Below, in pieces: positions 1-8,234 of a stretch of 64,000 nucleotides of DNA; positions within the stretch are counted from its first letter, which is position 1; every line of letters starts with the position of its first letter. The stretch is from CAWBLP01 sp963789495 (GTDB lineage: Bacteria; Pseudomonadota; Alphaproteobacteria; Acetobacterales; Acetobacteraceae). A program made the translations under genes and the position numbers. Where the stretch lies: the NCBI GenBank assembly GCA_963789495.1, contig CAWBLP010000008.1, positions 442,659 through 506,658 on the forward strand, read 5' to 3'. The notes beneath the pieces were generated by a model. The model did no database searches and had not been told where the DNA came from. It saw only the letters and a list, made by a program, of their open reading frames with translations.

Positions 1-2
1 GG

Positions 3-746
3 CCCGACTTGAAAATCCTGGATATCGGCTCGGGTTGGGGCGGTCTGGCGCTGTACCTGGCGCAGGTTTCCGGTGCCGACGTCACCGGCCTGACACTCAG
101 CGTCGAACAGCACAAGGTCAGTCAGGAGCGCGCCGCCGCGGCGGGACTCGCCGACCGTGTGCGGTTCGAACTGCTCGATTACCGCCAGGAGAACGGCCGC
201 TATGACCGGATCGTTTCGGTTGGCATGTTCGAGCATGTCGGCAAACGCAATTACGGCGAATTCTTCGGAAAACTGGGCAATCTGCTGAACCCCGACGGGA
301 TTGCCCTGCTGCACGCGATCGGGGATGCCGGTCTGCCCGGTGCAATCAATCCGTTCATCCGCAAACACATCTTTCCCGGCGCCGATACGCCATCGATGTC
401 GGAGCTGTTCGCCTCGGTCGAAGCCAGCGGCTTGTTTGCCACCGATCTCGAAATCCTGCGGCTGCATTATGCCGAAACGCTGCGGCACTGGCGCCAGCGC
501 GCGGCGATGACCCGCAGCGCAATCATCGACCTCTATGACGAGCGCTTCTATCGCATGTGGGAATTCTATCTGACACTTTGCGAGATCGGATTCCGCCGGC
601 GCACCAACATGGTGTTCCAGCTCCAACTGGCCAAAACCTGGGACCGCGTTCCGATGACCCGTGATTACATGATCGAGGCCGAGCGTGGTCTGAAAAGCAT
701 ACCCGATGAGCCTGAATTCCAACCAGCCATGTCCCGGGCTCTGTGA
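3..746 (+). CDS. cfa: Cyclopropane-fatty-acyl-phospholipid synthase, 5' end missing
   Basis: The reading frame is already open at the left edge, so this is the C-terminal part (about 247 residues) of a longer protein. The family transfers a methylene group from S-adenosylmethionine to unsaturated acyl chains of membrane phospholipids. The SAM-binding glycine loop DIGSGWGGLA is at the very start, followed by the family signatures VSVGMFEHVG, LHAIG and the C-terminal FYLTLCEIGFRRR block. Full-length relatives are about 380-420 residues, so roughly 150 N-terminal residues lie outside the window. A TTG at position 9 lies inside the SAM-binding domain and is not the true start. Whether other lipid genes precede it cannot be seen. 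Confidence 0.9.
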   Translation, partial: PDLKILDIGSGWGGLALYLAQVSGADVTGLTLSVEQHKVSQERAAAAGLADRVRFELLDYRQENGRYDRIVSVGMFEHVGKRNYGEFFGKLGNLLNPDGIALLHAIGDAGLPGAINPFIRKHIFPGADTPSMSELFASVEASGLFATDLEILRLHYAETLRHWRQRAAMTRSAIIDLYDERFYRMWEFYLTLCEIGFRRRTNMVFQLQLAKTWDRVPMTRDYMIEAERGLKSIPDEPEFQPAMSRAL

Positions 747-1096
747 TGACTGTGGGTTGCCACCAGGCCTGGCGTTCCGCCTCGGCGTTCAATGCGGCGC
801 CCGGCAATACCCGGCAATCCGAGGAACATCGCGGGAGGCCGTGTACGCGGCGTACGAAAACCCCAGGCACGATACCCAAGTCAAGCGCGCCGGGATCGCC
901 GGCGACAATGACCTGCAACTGGTGATTGATACTCCTCTGCGCCGATGACGGCAGCAGCCCAGACAAGGCGTTGACCTGTCGTGCGATCAGATGCGGATCG
1001 GCAAGCAACCCATCAATCAAGACCAGGGACGCGAAACCTGGGATGAACCGTAGACCACCCGCCGCAGCGCGCGCTCACAACAACAAGGAAACCGTC
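747..1096. other. Intergenic stretch without a confident gene
   Basis: About 350 bases between cfa and the NHL-repeat gene. Open frames exist on both strands because of the high GC content, but none has a ribosome binding site plus a recognisable protein. A minus-strand frame at 750-1020 reads through without stops and could be remains of an old gene, but I recognise no family. Confidence 0.4.
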
Positions 1097-2065
1097 ATGG
1101 ACTCCCAACCCATCCTCGGCACCGGCGACTTCCGCTACCGTCTGATCCCCGACTGGGCGCGCCTGCCGGAGGGCTGGGACTTCAATGAAGTCGCCGCCGT
1201 CGCCGTCAACTCCCGAGACCAGGTCTACGTGTTCAGCCGCAGCGCCCATCCGGTCACGGTGTTCGACCGCGACGGCACCTTCCTGCGCTCCTGGGGCGAA
1301 GGCGTGTTCAAGCGCGCGCACGGGCTCAGCATGGCGCCCGATGACACGATCTTCTGCACCGATGACGGCGACCATTGCGTCCGCCGCTGCACTGCGGACG
1401 GCAAGATCCTGCTCACCCTCGGCACGCCCGGCACACCGAAGCCATACATGGGCGGCGAACCGTTCTGCCAATGCACCCATACCGCGCTGTCGCCCGCCGG
1501 CGACATCTACGTCTCCGATGGCTACGGCAACGCCCGCGTGCACAAATACGCGCCCGACGGACGGCTGATCCTGTCCTGGGGCACCTCGGGCGTCGGCCGC
1601 GGCGAGTTCAACCTGCCGCACAATATCGCCTGCGATGAGGACGGCTGGGTCTATGTCGCCGACCGCGAGAATCATCGCGTGCAGATCTTCGACGGCCAGG
1701 GCAAGTACCAGAGCGAGTGGCACGACCTGCATCGGCCCAGCGCGCTGTTCCTGCCGAAGGGTCGTTGCCCCTATTGCTATATCGGCGAATGCGGGCCGAC
1801 CTACGGCTTCAGTCGCAAGGCGTCAAATCTCGGTCCGCGCGTGTCCGTGGTCAGCCGGCAGGACGGCAGCATCCTCGCCCGGATCGGCGACCGCACACCG
1901 GGCAATTTCCCCGGCCCGTTCACCTCGCCGCACGGCATTGCCGCTGATTCCCGCGGCGACATCTATGTGGGTGAGGTCGCGAAGACCGGCTGGGGCAATC
2001 TGTTTCCCGGCGTCACACCGGAACAGCCGCGCGCCGTGCTGCAGAAGCTCGTCAAGCTGGATTGA
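1097..2065 (+). CDS. NHL-repeat six-bladed beta-propeller protein
   Basis: A protein of 322 residues. ATG 1097 is chosen because AAGGA sits just upstream and the propeller signal begins soon after; the frame stays open further upstream without a credible start. NHL-type blades repeat the pattern of a hydrophobic strand, YV(S/A)D and N-R-V-(Q/H), seen as YVSDGYGNARVHKY (about residues 140-155) and YVADRENHRVQIF (about 185-198). The length fits six blades. Relatives include the lyase domain of peptidyl-alpha-hydroxyglycine amidating enzymes and lactonase-like propellers, but a specific activity cannot be assigned. No signal peptide is visible. The DUF35-thiolase gene follows 125 bases downstream in the same direction. 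Confidence 0.75.
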   Translation: MDSQPILGTGDFRYRLIPDWARLPEGWDFNEVAAVAVNSRDQVYVFSRSAHPVTVFDRDGTFLRSWGEGVFKRAHGLSMAPDDTIFCTDDGDHCVRRCTADGKILLTLGTPGTPKPYMGGEPFCQCTHTALSPAGDIYVSDGYGNARVHKYAPDGRLILSWGTSGVGRGEFNLPHNIACDEDGWVYVADRENHRVQIFDGQGKYQSEWHDLHRPSALFLPKGRCPYCYIGECGPTYGFSRKASNLGPRVSVVSRQDGSILARIGDRTPGNFPGPFTSPHGIAADSRGDIYVGEVAKTGWGNLFPGVTPEQPRAVLQKLVKLD

Positions 2066-2190
2066 AACCAGCCGAAGCGCCGCATCCCTGGCGCAAGCCG
2101 CACGCACCACCCCGGCGCTTCCGGCCGATTTCCCCTCGGCCGGAATCCCCGTAAGCTCGCCCAACCAGCAGCGCCAGCAAGGACCGGTCG

Positions 2191-3729
2191 ATGCCGCCAG
2201 CCACCACCTCCCCGCTCGCCACCTACATCGCCCATCTCGAACGCGGCGAGCTCGCCTACCAGTTCAGCCCCTCCGCCAACCAGGCGGTGTTCTATCCGCG
2301 GCTGATTGCGCCGAAGACCGGCGCGGACGATCTGGAATGGCGGGTCGGCAAGGGCCTCGGCACGGTCTACGCCACCACCGTCGTGCATCAGCAGAAGGGC
2401 GACGCGTACAACGTCGCCCTGATCGACATGGATGAAGGCTATCGCATGATGAGCCGCGTGGAAGATATCGCGCCCACCGCGGTGAAGATCGGCATGCGGG
2501 TGAAATTCCGCGTGCATCCGGCCGAGGGCGACGAACCGCCCTATCCCGTGTTCACACCGGCGGAGGTCGACGTGATGCGCGGCCTGCAACGTGGCAGCGC
2601 CGCCATCGTCGGCGCCGCCGAATCCGATATCGGTGCGGTCGCCGCACTGATGAGCCCGATCGACCTGATGGCACAGGGCATCCATCGCGCGCTGGAAGAC
2701 GCCGGCCTGTCACTGCACGACGTGGACGGGCTGTTCTGCGCCACCACGCAGGCACGCACCTCCGCCATGTCGCTGGTCGAATACCTCGGCCTTCCCAACG
2801 CTTATACGGATTCGACCATCGTCGGCGGGTCGTCGTTCGAGATCCATGTCGCGCACGCCCAGGCCGCGCTGGCCGCTGGGCTGTGTTCAGTCGCCGTGAT
2901 CGCCTACGGCAGCACGCAACGCACGGTGGGCCGCCGCGCCGCCAGCGCGCGCGAATACCACCCGTACGAAACCCCGTTCCGTCCGTTCCTGCCCGCCAGC
3001 GCCTACGCCATGGCGGCGTCGCGCCACATGCATGAATTCGGCACTACGCGGGAACAGCTGGCCGAGGTCGCGGTGGCGGCGCGCGAATGGGCGCTGCTCA
3101 ACCCCGCCGCCTGGGAGAAGAAGCCGCTGACCATCGCCGACGTGCTCGGCGCGCGCCCGATCAGCGATCCGTTCACCGTGCGCGACTGTTGCCTGGTCAC
3201 CGATGGCGGCGGCGCCATCGTCATGACCACCGCCCCGCGCGCGCGCGAAATGGCGAAGCCGCCGGTCTATGTCCTGGGCTGCGGCCAGTCGATCACCCAT
3301 GCCTCGATCTCCTCGATGCCCGATCTTACCGTGACCGGGGCGAAGAACTCGGGTGCGCAGGCCTATGCCATGGCCGGAATGGCGCCGGCGGATATCGACG
3401 TGCTGGCGCTGTACGATGCGTTCACCATCAATACGATCCTGTTCCTGGAGGATCTGGGCTTCTGCCCCAAGGGCGAGGGCGGACGCTTCGTTCAGGACGG
3501 CCGCATCGGGCCGAGCGGTGACCTCGCGGTGAACACCAATGGCGGCGGGCTGTCGTATTGCCATCCCGGCATGTACGGCCTGTTCCTGCTGATCGAGGCG
3601 GTGCGGCAGCTGCGCGGCGAATGCGGCGCGCGCCAGGTGGCGGCGGCGGATACCGCACTGGTGCACGGCAATGGCGGCGTGTTTTCGGCGCAGGCCACGG
3701 TGATCCTGGGCGGCGCGTCCACCCTGTAG
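2191..3729 (+). CDS. Fused DUF35 OB-fold and thiolase-like protein
   Basis: A protein of 512 residues with two parts. Residues 1 to about 125 resemble the DUF35 (ChsH2-type) rubredoxin/OB-fold proteins that accompany thiolases and acyl-CoA hydratases. From about residue 130 (SAAIVGAAESDIG) to the end it is a thiolase-like protein of the SCP-x/lipid-transfer type, with the C-terminal NTNGGGLSYCHPGMYG block and VHGNGGVFS. These enzymes act on acyl-CoA thioesters, often in side-chain or aromatic-acid degradation. DUF35 and thiolase are usually separate adjacent genes, so the fusion is notable. The DUF35 part lacks an obvious four-cysteine zinc site. Start ATG 2191 is preceded by AAGGA. The substrate is unknown. 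Confidence 0.8.
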   Translation: MPPATTSPLATYIAHLERGELAYQFSPSANQAVFYPRLIAPKTGADDLEWRVGKGLGTVYATTVVHQQKGDAYNVALIDMDEGYRMMSRVEDIAPTAVKIGMRVKFRVHPAEGDEPPYPVFTPAEVDVMRGLQRGSAAIVGAAESDIGAVAALMSPIDLMAQGIHRALEDAGLSLHDVDGLFCATTQARTSAMSLVEYLGLPNAYTDSTIVGGSSFEIHVAHAQAALAAGLCSVAVIAYGSTQRTVGRRAASAREYHPYETPFRPFLPASAYAMAASRHMHEFGTTREQLAEVAVAAREWALLNPAAWEKKPLTIADVLGARPISDPFTVRDCCLVTDGGGAIVMTTAPRAREMAKPPVYVLGCGQSITHASISSMPDLTVTGAKNSGAQAYAMAGMAPADIDVLALYDAFTINTILFLEDLGFCPKGEGGRFVQDGRIGPSGDLAVNTNGGGLSYCHPGMYGLFLLIEAVRQLRGECGARQVAAADTALVHGNGGVFSAQATVILGGASTL

Positions 3730-3819
3730 CCTGGCCCGCTCGGTCCGGTGCCGACACCATGCTTGCGAAGCGGCAGCCCGGTGTATCAGAATCGGCGCCG
3801 CAACGGATCGGGAACGGGC

Positions 3820-3996
3820 ATGTATCAGGAGTCAGTATTCGCCGTCTGGCGGCGCTTCGCCATCTGGTCGATCCTGGCCCTGGTCGGGTTGCTCGTTCTG
3901 ATCGGCTTCGGTGGCTACAGTGGCGCGCTGCTGCTGGGATGGGCGGTCGGCTCGGTGTTTGCCGCCACGCTGATTTTGTTCCGGAATAAAAACTGA
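3820..3996 (+). CDS. Small membrane protein with two hydrophobic segments
   Basis: A 58-residue protein. I start it at ATG 3820 (MYQESVFAVW) rather than at earlier in-frame codons, because the protein-like part begins there. After a short cytoplasmic start there are two adjacent hydrophobic segments (about residues 12-32 and 35-53, with a glycine-rich turn) and a charged tail RNKN. This topology suggests a small inner-membrane protein. The next gene starts 12 bases downstream behind a strong ribosome binding site, so the two are probably co-transcribed. No family recognised. Confidence 0.55.
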   Translation: MYQESVFAVWRRFAIWSILALVGLLVLIGFGGYSGALLLGWAVGSVFAATLILFRNKN

Positions 3997-4008
3997 CGGA
4001 GGAAGAAC

Positions 4009-5142
4009 ATGGGCCAGGGACATGGCATAAGTGAACTCGCCTGGCTCGACTGCCCGGGCAGCGGCCAAGTCGTGGTGGAAGGCAACTACGCCTATCTTGG
4101 CCACATGGATCCGCCGCACGGGACATCGGTGGTGGATGTGTCGGACCCGCGCAATCCCCGCATCGTGTGGAGCGCCGACATCCCGGTCGGGCTGCATTCC
4201 CACAAGGTGCGGGTCGGCAACGGAGTGATGGTCACCAACCGCGAAGGCCATCGCGGCGGCACGGTGCCGGATGGCGACTTCGTCGGCCTGCGCATCTGGG
4301 ACATCGCCACCCCCAGCGCGCCACGCGAGATCTGCCGCTGGGCCTGCGCCGGCATGGGCGTGCATCGGTTCACCTTCGACGGGCGCTACGCCTACATCTC
4401 GCCCGAGGTCGAAGGCTATGTCGGCACCATCGTGATGATCCTGGACCTGATCGATCCTGCGCATCCGCAGGAGGTGGGGCGCTGGTGGATGCCGGGCCAG
4501 TGGACGGCGGGTGGCGAGACGCCGTCCTGGAAGGGCCGCAACCATCGCTGCCACCATCCGATCCGGCGCGGCGACCGGCTGTATGTCAGCTACTGGTACG
4601 GCGGCGGCGTGATCCTCGACATTTCCGACATGACCAGGCCGAAGCTGATCTCGGCGTTCGACTGGAGCCCGCCCTTCGGCTGGCCGACGCACAGCCTGGT
4701 ACCAATCGACTTTCCGATTGCGGGGCATCGCTGGATGCTGGTGGCCGATGAGCACGTGCAGCCGCTGGACGCGGAGCTTTCTCCCGAGTTGCCTGCCAGC
4801 CTGTGGATGGTGGATATCACCGATGAGACCAGGCCGATCCCGGTCGGGGCGTTCCAGTTGCCTGAGTTGGTGGGCAAGCGCTCGCCGCTGATGACGGCCT
4901 GCCACCAACCGATCGAGACGATCACCGGACCGGAAGTGCCGGCGGCGTGGTTCGCCAGCGGATTGCGGGTGATCGATATCTCCAACCCGCTGGCGATGAA
5001 GCAGGTAGCGTGGTGGATGCCGGATGTGCCGGCCGGCGCGCAGCGGGTTTGCAGCAACGACGTGTATGTCGATGCGCGGGGGCTGATCTATCTGGTGGAT
5101 CGCAACCGCGGACTGTCGATCCTGGAGCGAACGAGCGGCTGA
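4009..5142 (+). CDS. LVIVD-repeat beta-propeller protein
   Basis: A 377-residue protein with a strong ribosome binding site (GGAGGAAG) ahead of ATG 4009. It contains repeated units of the LVIVD/choice-of-anchor type, in which a strand ending in VVDVSD, IWDI or VIDIS is followed by P-x-x-P: VVDVSDPRNP (about residues 42-51), IWDIATPSAP, VDITDETRP and VIDISNP. Such repeats build a beta-propeller. No enzyme motif or signal peptide is seen, and the function of the family is poorly known. It follows the small membrane protein by 12 bases. The IS5 element lies about 270 bases downstream. Confidence 0.75.
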   Translation: MGQGHGISELAWLDCPGSGQVVVEGNYAYLGHMDPPHGTSVVDVSDPRNPRIVWSADIPVGLHSHKVRVGNGVMVTNREGHRGGTVPDGDFVGLRIWDIATPSAPREICRWACAGMGVHRFTFDGRYAYISPEVEGYVGTIVMILDLIDPAHPQEVGRWWMPGQWTAGGETPSWKGRNHRCHHPIRRGDRLYVSYWYGGGVILDISDMTRPKLISAFDWSPPFGWPTHSLVPIDFPIAGHRWMLVADEHVQPLDAELSPELPASLWMVDITDETRPIPVGAFQLPELVGKRSPLMTACHQPIETITGPEVPAAWFASGLRVIDISNPLAMKQVAWWMPDVPAGAQRVCSNDVYVDARGLIYLVDRNRGLSILERTSG

Positions 5143-5152
5143 GGCGCCTCCC

Positions 5153-5259
5153 GTCCTGGTCGGGCTCGACCCGGCCATCTACCGCCGTCAGAGCATGCAG
5201 CGCGTGCTGAGCGACCCGGTCGGTCCGGTGGCACTGGCCCCGTCGAGCCCGGTCAGGAC
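5153..5259. repeat. Dispersed inverted-repeat element (pair of arms)
   Basis: The arms at 5153-5170 (GTCCTGGTCGGGCTCGAC) and 5242-5259 match as inverted repeats at 16 of 18 positions. Closely related arms occur at 20433-20511, 24428-24446 and 29914-29933, so this is a dispersed intergenic repeat family. It lies in the gap between the LVIVD gene and the IS5 element. Confidence 0.6.
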
Positions 5260-5408
5260 AAAATCCGGATGCGGCCAGGTCGCAAACCGGGACGTGCCCG
5301 CTCTGCGACCTTAACGCAGCCTTCGCCAGGCAAACTGCCCCCGGTTGCGTGGCCACGGCAGGGTGGCTCCCGCTTCCGCGAGTTCCCGCCTGGCATCCGG
5401 AGACCTAA

Positions 5409-6710
5409 CAGGCTGCTGAAAAACCCTCTGCAACGTCAGGCGCCAGTAGGTTCAGTGTTCGATTTTCGGTTTGTCGGGACGGAATCAGGCATTTGCACAG
5501 CGTCAGAATGGCTCTGATCCAGCATTTGGCATAGCGCTGACAGCCTCATCCTATCGCGAGCAGCCGCGGCAGTCGGATCAGGTTGTAAGCCGTCGCCTTG
5601 AACATGAACATCCAGCCTACGCGGGCGCGACCCCGAAACTTCGTTTGCGCCATTCCGCCGACTTCCTTGATCCAGCCATTGGCTTCCTCGATCCGCTTGC
5701 GGATCACCTGGCTGATCCGGTAGCCATCGTGACGCGTCGTGCGCCGGTCGATGTTCGAGCCGCGATGCGCGGTGATGTTCTGCGCCACGTGCGGGGTCAC
5801 ATTCAGTTTGCGGGCTGCCGCAACGAACGCCGCCGTGTCGTAGTTCTTGTCTGCTCCGACGGTTTTCTTGTCCGAACCAGGCAACTCGCCCAACATGGCC
5901 AGCGCCGCCTCCGGCTCCGCCGTCCCGGTGGCCAGCGTCAGGCGCGCATCCACCACCAGCCCGTTGCGGTTCTCCATAAGCAGATGTCCGGTGAAGCCCA
6001 GCTTCGCCTCCTGTCCGCCTGATTTACGGGCAAGACGAGCGTCCGGATCGGTGGTCGAGGCATGTGTCTCGTTGGAACGCGTCTCGCCGCGGAAGTTGCG
6101 CTCGCCATTGCGGCCCGGTGCCGGCGGTTCGTCGTTGCCGTCCTTGCGGCGGAAGCTCTTCATGCTGGCCCACGCCTGGATCAGCGTGCCATCAACCGAG
6201 AAGTGCTCGTCCGAAAGCAGACCCTGCACCTGCGGCAGGTTGAGCACTGCCGACATGAACGCCGCCGCGATGTCGCCCTCCAGCAGCCGGTCGCGGTTCT
6301 TGCTGAAGACGGTCGGCACCCAGACCGGATCGTCCACCGACAGGCCGACGAACCAGCGGAACAGCAGATTGTAGTTCAACTGCTCCATCAGCTGACGCTC
6401 GGAACGGATGGTGTAGAAGGCTTGCAGCAACAGCGCGCGCAGCAACTGCTCGGGTGGGATCGAGGGACGGCCGTTCTCGGAATACAGCGCCGCGAACCGG
6501 TCGTTGAGCGACTGCAGGGCCTCGTCTGCCAGCGTTCGGATCACCCGCAACGGATGGGTCTGGGGGATCCGGCTCTCCGGCCGCACATAGCTGAAAAGTC
6601 CGTCGCGTCGTTCGTCAGAACCGCGCATTGAGGCTACCCGAGGCTGTCAATCCGATAGGGCATCGAATCAGATGCCGCCGCGTCGAAGCAAGGGGTTTTT
6701 CAGCAGCCTG
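5409..6710 (-). mobile_element. Complete IS5-family insertion sequence, 1302 bp
   Basis: The ends are perfect 18-bp inverted repeats at 5409-5426 and 6693-6710 (CAGGCTGCTGAAAAACCC). They are flanked by a 4-bp direct duplication CTAA at 5405-5408 and 6711-6714, matching the CTAR/YTAR target preference known for IS5-group elements. One transposase gene on the minus strand fills it. Intact ends, duplication and reading frame suggest a recent and possibly still active copy. The right-hand duplication includes the TAG stop codon of the neighbouring threonine aldolase gene. Confidence 0.93.
5546..6628 (-). CDS. IS5-family transposase (DDE)
   Basis: A 360-residue transposase occupying nearly the whole element at 5409-6710. 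The N-terminal half has the DUF772 domain typical of IS5-type enzymes (SENGRPSIPPEQLLRALLLQ, then FRWFVGLSVDDPVWVPTVFS). The first catalytic aspartate is in FSVDGTLIQAWAS (about residue 145), the second in the KTVGADKNYDT region (about 257), and the glutamate in the C-terminal RIEEANGWIK block (about 312-321). The protein is full length with no stops or shifts, so it could be functional. Confidence 0.93.
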   Translation of the reverse strand: MRGSDERRDGLFSYVRPESRIPQTHPLRVIRTLADEALQSLNDRFAALYSENGRPSIPPEQLLRALLLQAFYTIRSERQLMEQLNYNLLFRWFVGLSVDDPVWVPTVFSKNRDRLLEGDIAAAFMSAVLNLPQVQGLLSDEHFSVDGTLIQAWASMKSFRRKDGNDEPPAPGRNGERNFRGETRSNETHASTTDPDARLARKSGGQEAKLGFTGHLLMENRNGLVVDARLTLATGTAEPEAALAMLGELPGSDKKTVGADKNYDTAAFVAAARKLNVTPHVAQNITAHRGSNIDRRTTRHDGYRISQVIRKRIEEANGWIKEVGGMAQTKFRGRARVGWMFMFKATAYNLIRLPRLLAIG

Positions 6711-7775
6711 CTAAGCGTTCACCACCTGCTTCATGATCGACACCGCCTCCTCGACCTGCGCCGCCGTGACATCCAGATGCAGGCAGGCGCGCGCGCGATA
6801 GGTGTCGGAGGTGGACACCAGCACCCCGTGCTGCCGCAGCTTGCCGGCGAAATCCGCCGCGGTCATGCCGGTGCCGGTGGTGTCGAAGAACACCAGGTTG
6901 GTTTCCGGCTGCTCCACTGTGATGCCGGGGATCTGCGCCATGCCGCGGGCCAGCGACTTCGCGTTGGCATGGTCGTCGGCCAGCCGATCGATGTGGTGCT
7001 CCAGCGTATACAGGCACGCCGCGGCGCACACCCCGCCCTGCCGCATCGAGCCGCCCAGGCGCTGCTTCCATCGCCAGGCCTGGCCGATGAAGTCGCTGGA
7101 GCCCGCCAGCACCGCGCCCAGCGGCGCGCCCAGACCCTTGGTGAAGTCGAGCCAGACGGTGTCGCAGCCGGCGGTCAGGTCGGAGGCCGGCACGCCCAGC
7201 GCCACCGCCGCGTTCATCAGCCGAGCGCCGTCCATATGCGTGGCCAGCCCGTGCCTGTGGGCGGCGTCGGTCACCGATCGCAGCGCCTCGACGCTCCAGC
7301 AGGTGCCGCCGCCGCGATTGGCGGTCTGCTCCACCTCCATCAGCGTCTGCGGCGGGGAGTAGCGGGAACGGGGGCGGATCGCCTCCTCCAGCGTGTCCGC
7401 AGTGAACTGGCCGCGCGGACCTTCCAGCCCGCGGATCATGGCTCCGGCGATGGCGGCTGGCGCGCCGCCTTCGCTGCTGAGGATATGGGCGTCCTCGTGC
7501 GCCAGGATTTCGTCGCCCGGGCGGCAATGGGTGGCGATCGCCACCTGGTTGCACATGGTGCCGGAGGGCAGGAACACCGCGGCCTCCTTGCCCAGCATGG
7601 CCGCGCTGCGATCGCACAGCGCCCAGATGGTGGGATCGGAGCCGGCCTGCTCGTCGCCCACTTCGGCGTCCAGCATCGCCTCCTTCATGGGGCGGGTCGG
7701 CTTGCTCTGGGTGTCGGAATAGAGATTGATGCGGACGGGAATTGAGAAATCGAACCGCTTCGGCTCGTAGGACAT
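6711..7775 (-). CDS. ltaE: Low-specificity L-threonine aldolase
   Basis: A 354-residue PLP enzyme that splits L-threonine or allo-threonine into glycine and acetaldehyde. I start it at 7775 (MSYEPKRFDF); upstream in-frame codons lie in a palindromic repeat and would add 40 unlikely residues. Family marks are INLYSDTQSKPTRPM near the N-terminus, FLPSGTMCNQVAI (about 90), HMDGARLMNA (about 190) and the PLP-binding lysine in DFTKGLGAPLG (about 215). The TAG stop lies inside the target duplication of the IS5 element and was left unchanged by the insertion. The gene points away from the monooxygenase gene at 8235, with repeat copy A between them. Confidence 0.88.
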   Translation of the reverse strand: MSYEPKRFDFSIPVRINLYSDTQSKPTRPMKEAMLDAEVGDEQAGSDPTIWALCDRSAAMLGKEAAVFLPSGTMCNQVAIATHCRPGDEILAHEDAHILSSEGGAPAAIAGAMIRGLEGPRGQFTADTLEEAIRPRSRYSPPQTLMEVEQTANRGGGTCWSVEALRSVTDAAHRHGLATHMDGARLMNAAVALGVPASDLTAGCDTVWLDFTKGLGAPLGAVLAGSSDFIGQAWRWKQRLGGSMRQGGVCAAACLYTLEHHIDRLADDHANAKSLARGMAQIPGITVEQPETNLVFFDTTGTGMTAADFAGKLRQHGVLVSTSDTYRARACLHLDVTAAQVEEAVSIMKQVVNA

Positions 7776-7834
7776 GCGGGGCACCCCTGACAGTTTGTCC
7801 GGCTGATCGGCGCGCTGCGGCCGGGGTGGGTGGA

Positions 7835-8100
7835 AGAAGAGCGGGGCTTTGCCCCGAACCCCACCAGGGGGCTTTGCCCCCTGGACCCCCAGCAAAGGCT
7901 CGCCTTTGCAATCAAAACTTGTTTGGGGTGAGGAGGGGGCGTGACGGCCTCGGACCTTGGCATCATCACGAAAGGCCCCCTCCTCACCCCAAACAAATTC
8001 GGTTCCAAGGGCCGAGCCCTTGGCGGGGTTTCAAGGGGCAGCGCCCCTTGATGGGGGTTCCGGGGGCAACGCCCCCGCTCCTCTTCCACCACCCCGGCCG
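7835..8100. repeat. Composite palindromic repeat, copy A
   Basis: An intergenic block of stacked GC-rich hairpins between divergent genes. It contains a perfect 22-bp inverted repeat (7919-7940 with 7975-7996) around a short spacer. Flanking hairpins are of the type GGGGCAAAGCCCC, AAGGCGAGCCTTT and CAAGGGCCGAGCCCTTG. The same two arms recur at 33938-34049 and 63150-63420. The hairpins could terminate or stabilise transcripts, but the arrangement looks like a mobile or amplified repeat family rather than a single terminator. Confidence 0.8.
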
Positions 8101-8234
8101 CAGTGCGCCGACCAGTTGGACGAATTTGCTTAGCACGGGTGCCCCACCGCCCCAATACCGCGCCGCAACAGGGCTGCTATAGTGGCGCATCGCCGAGGCT
8201 CCCCGCCGCCGGCCGCCGCATCAGGAGCCCAGCC

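Noticed and set aside
750..1020. Minus-strand open frame of about 90 codons between cfa and the NHL gene
   Set aside because: No ribosome binding site, no recognised family, and comparable open frames exist on the other strand.
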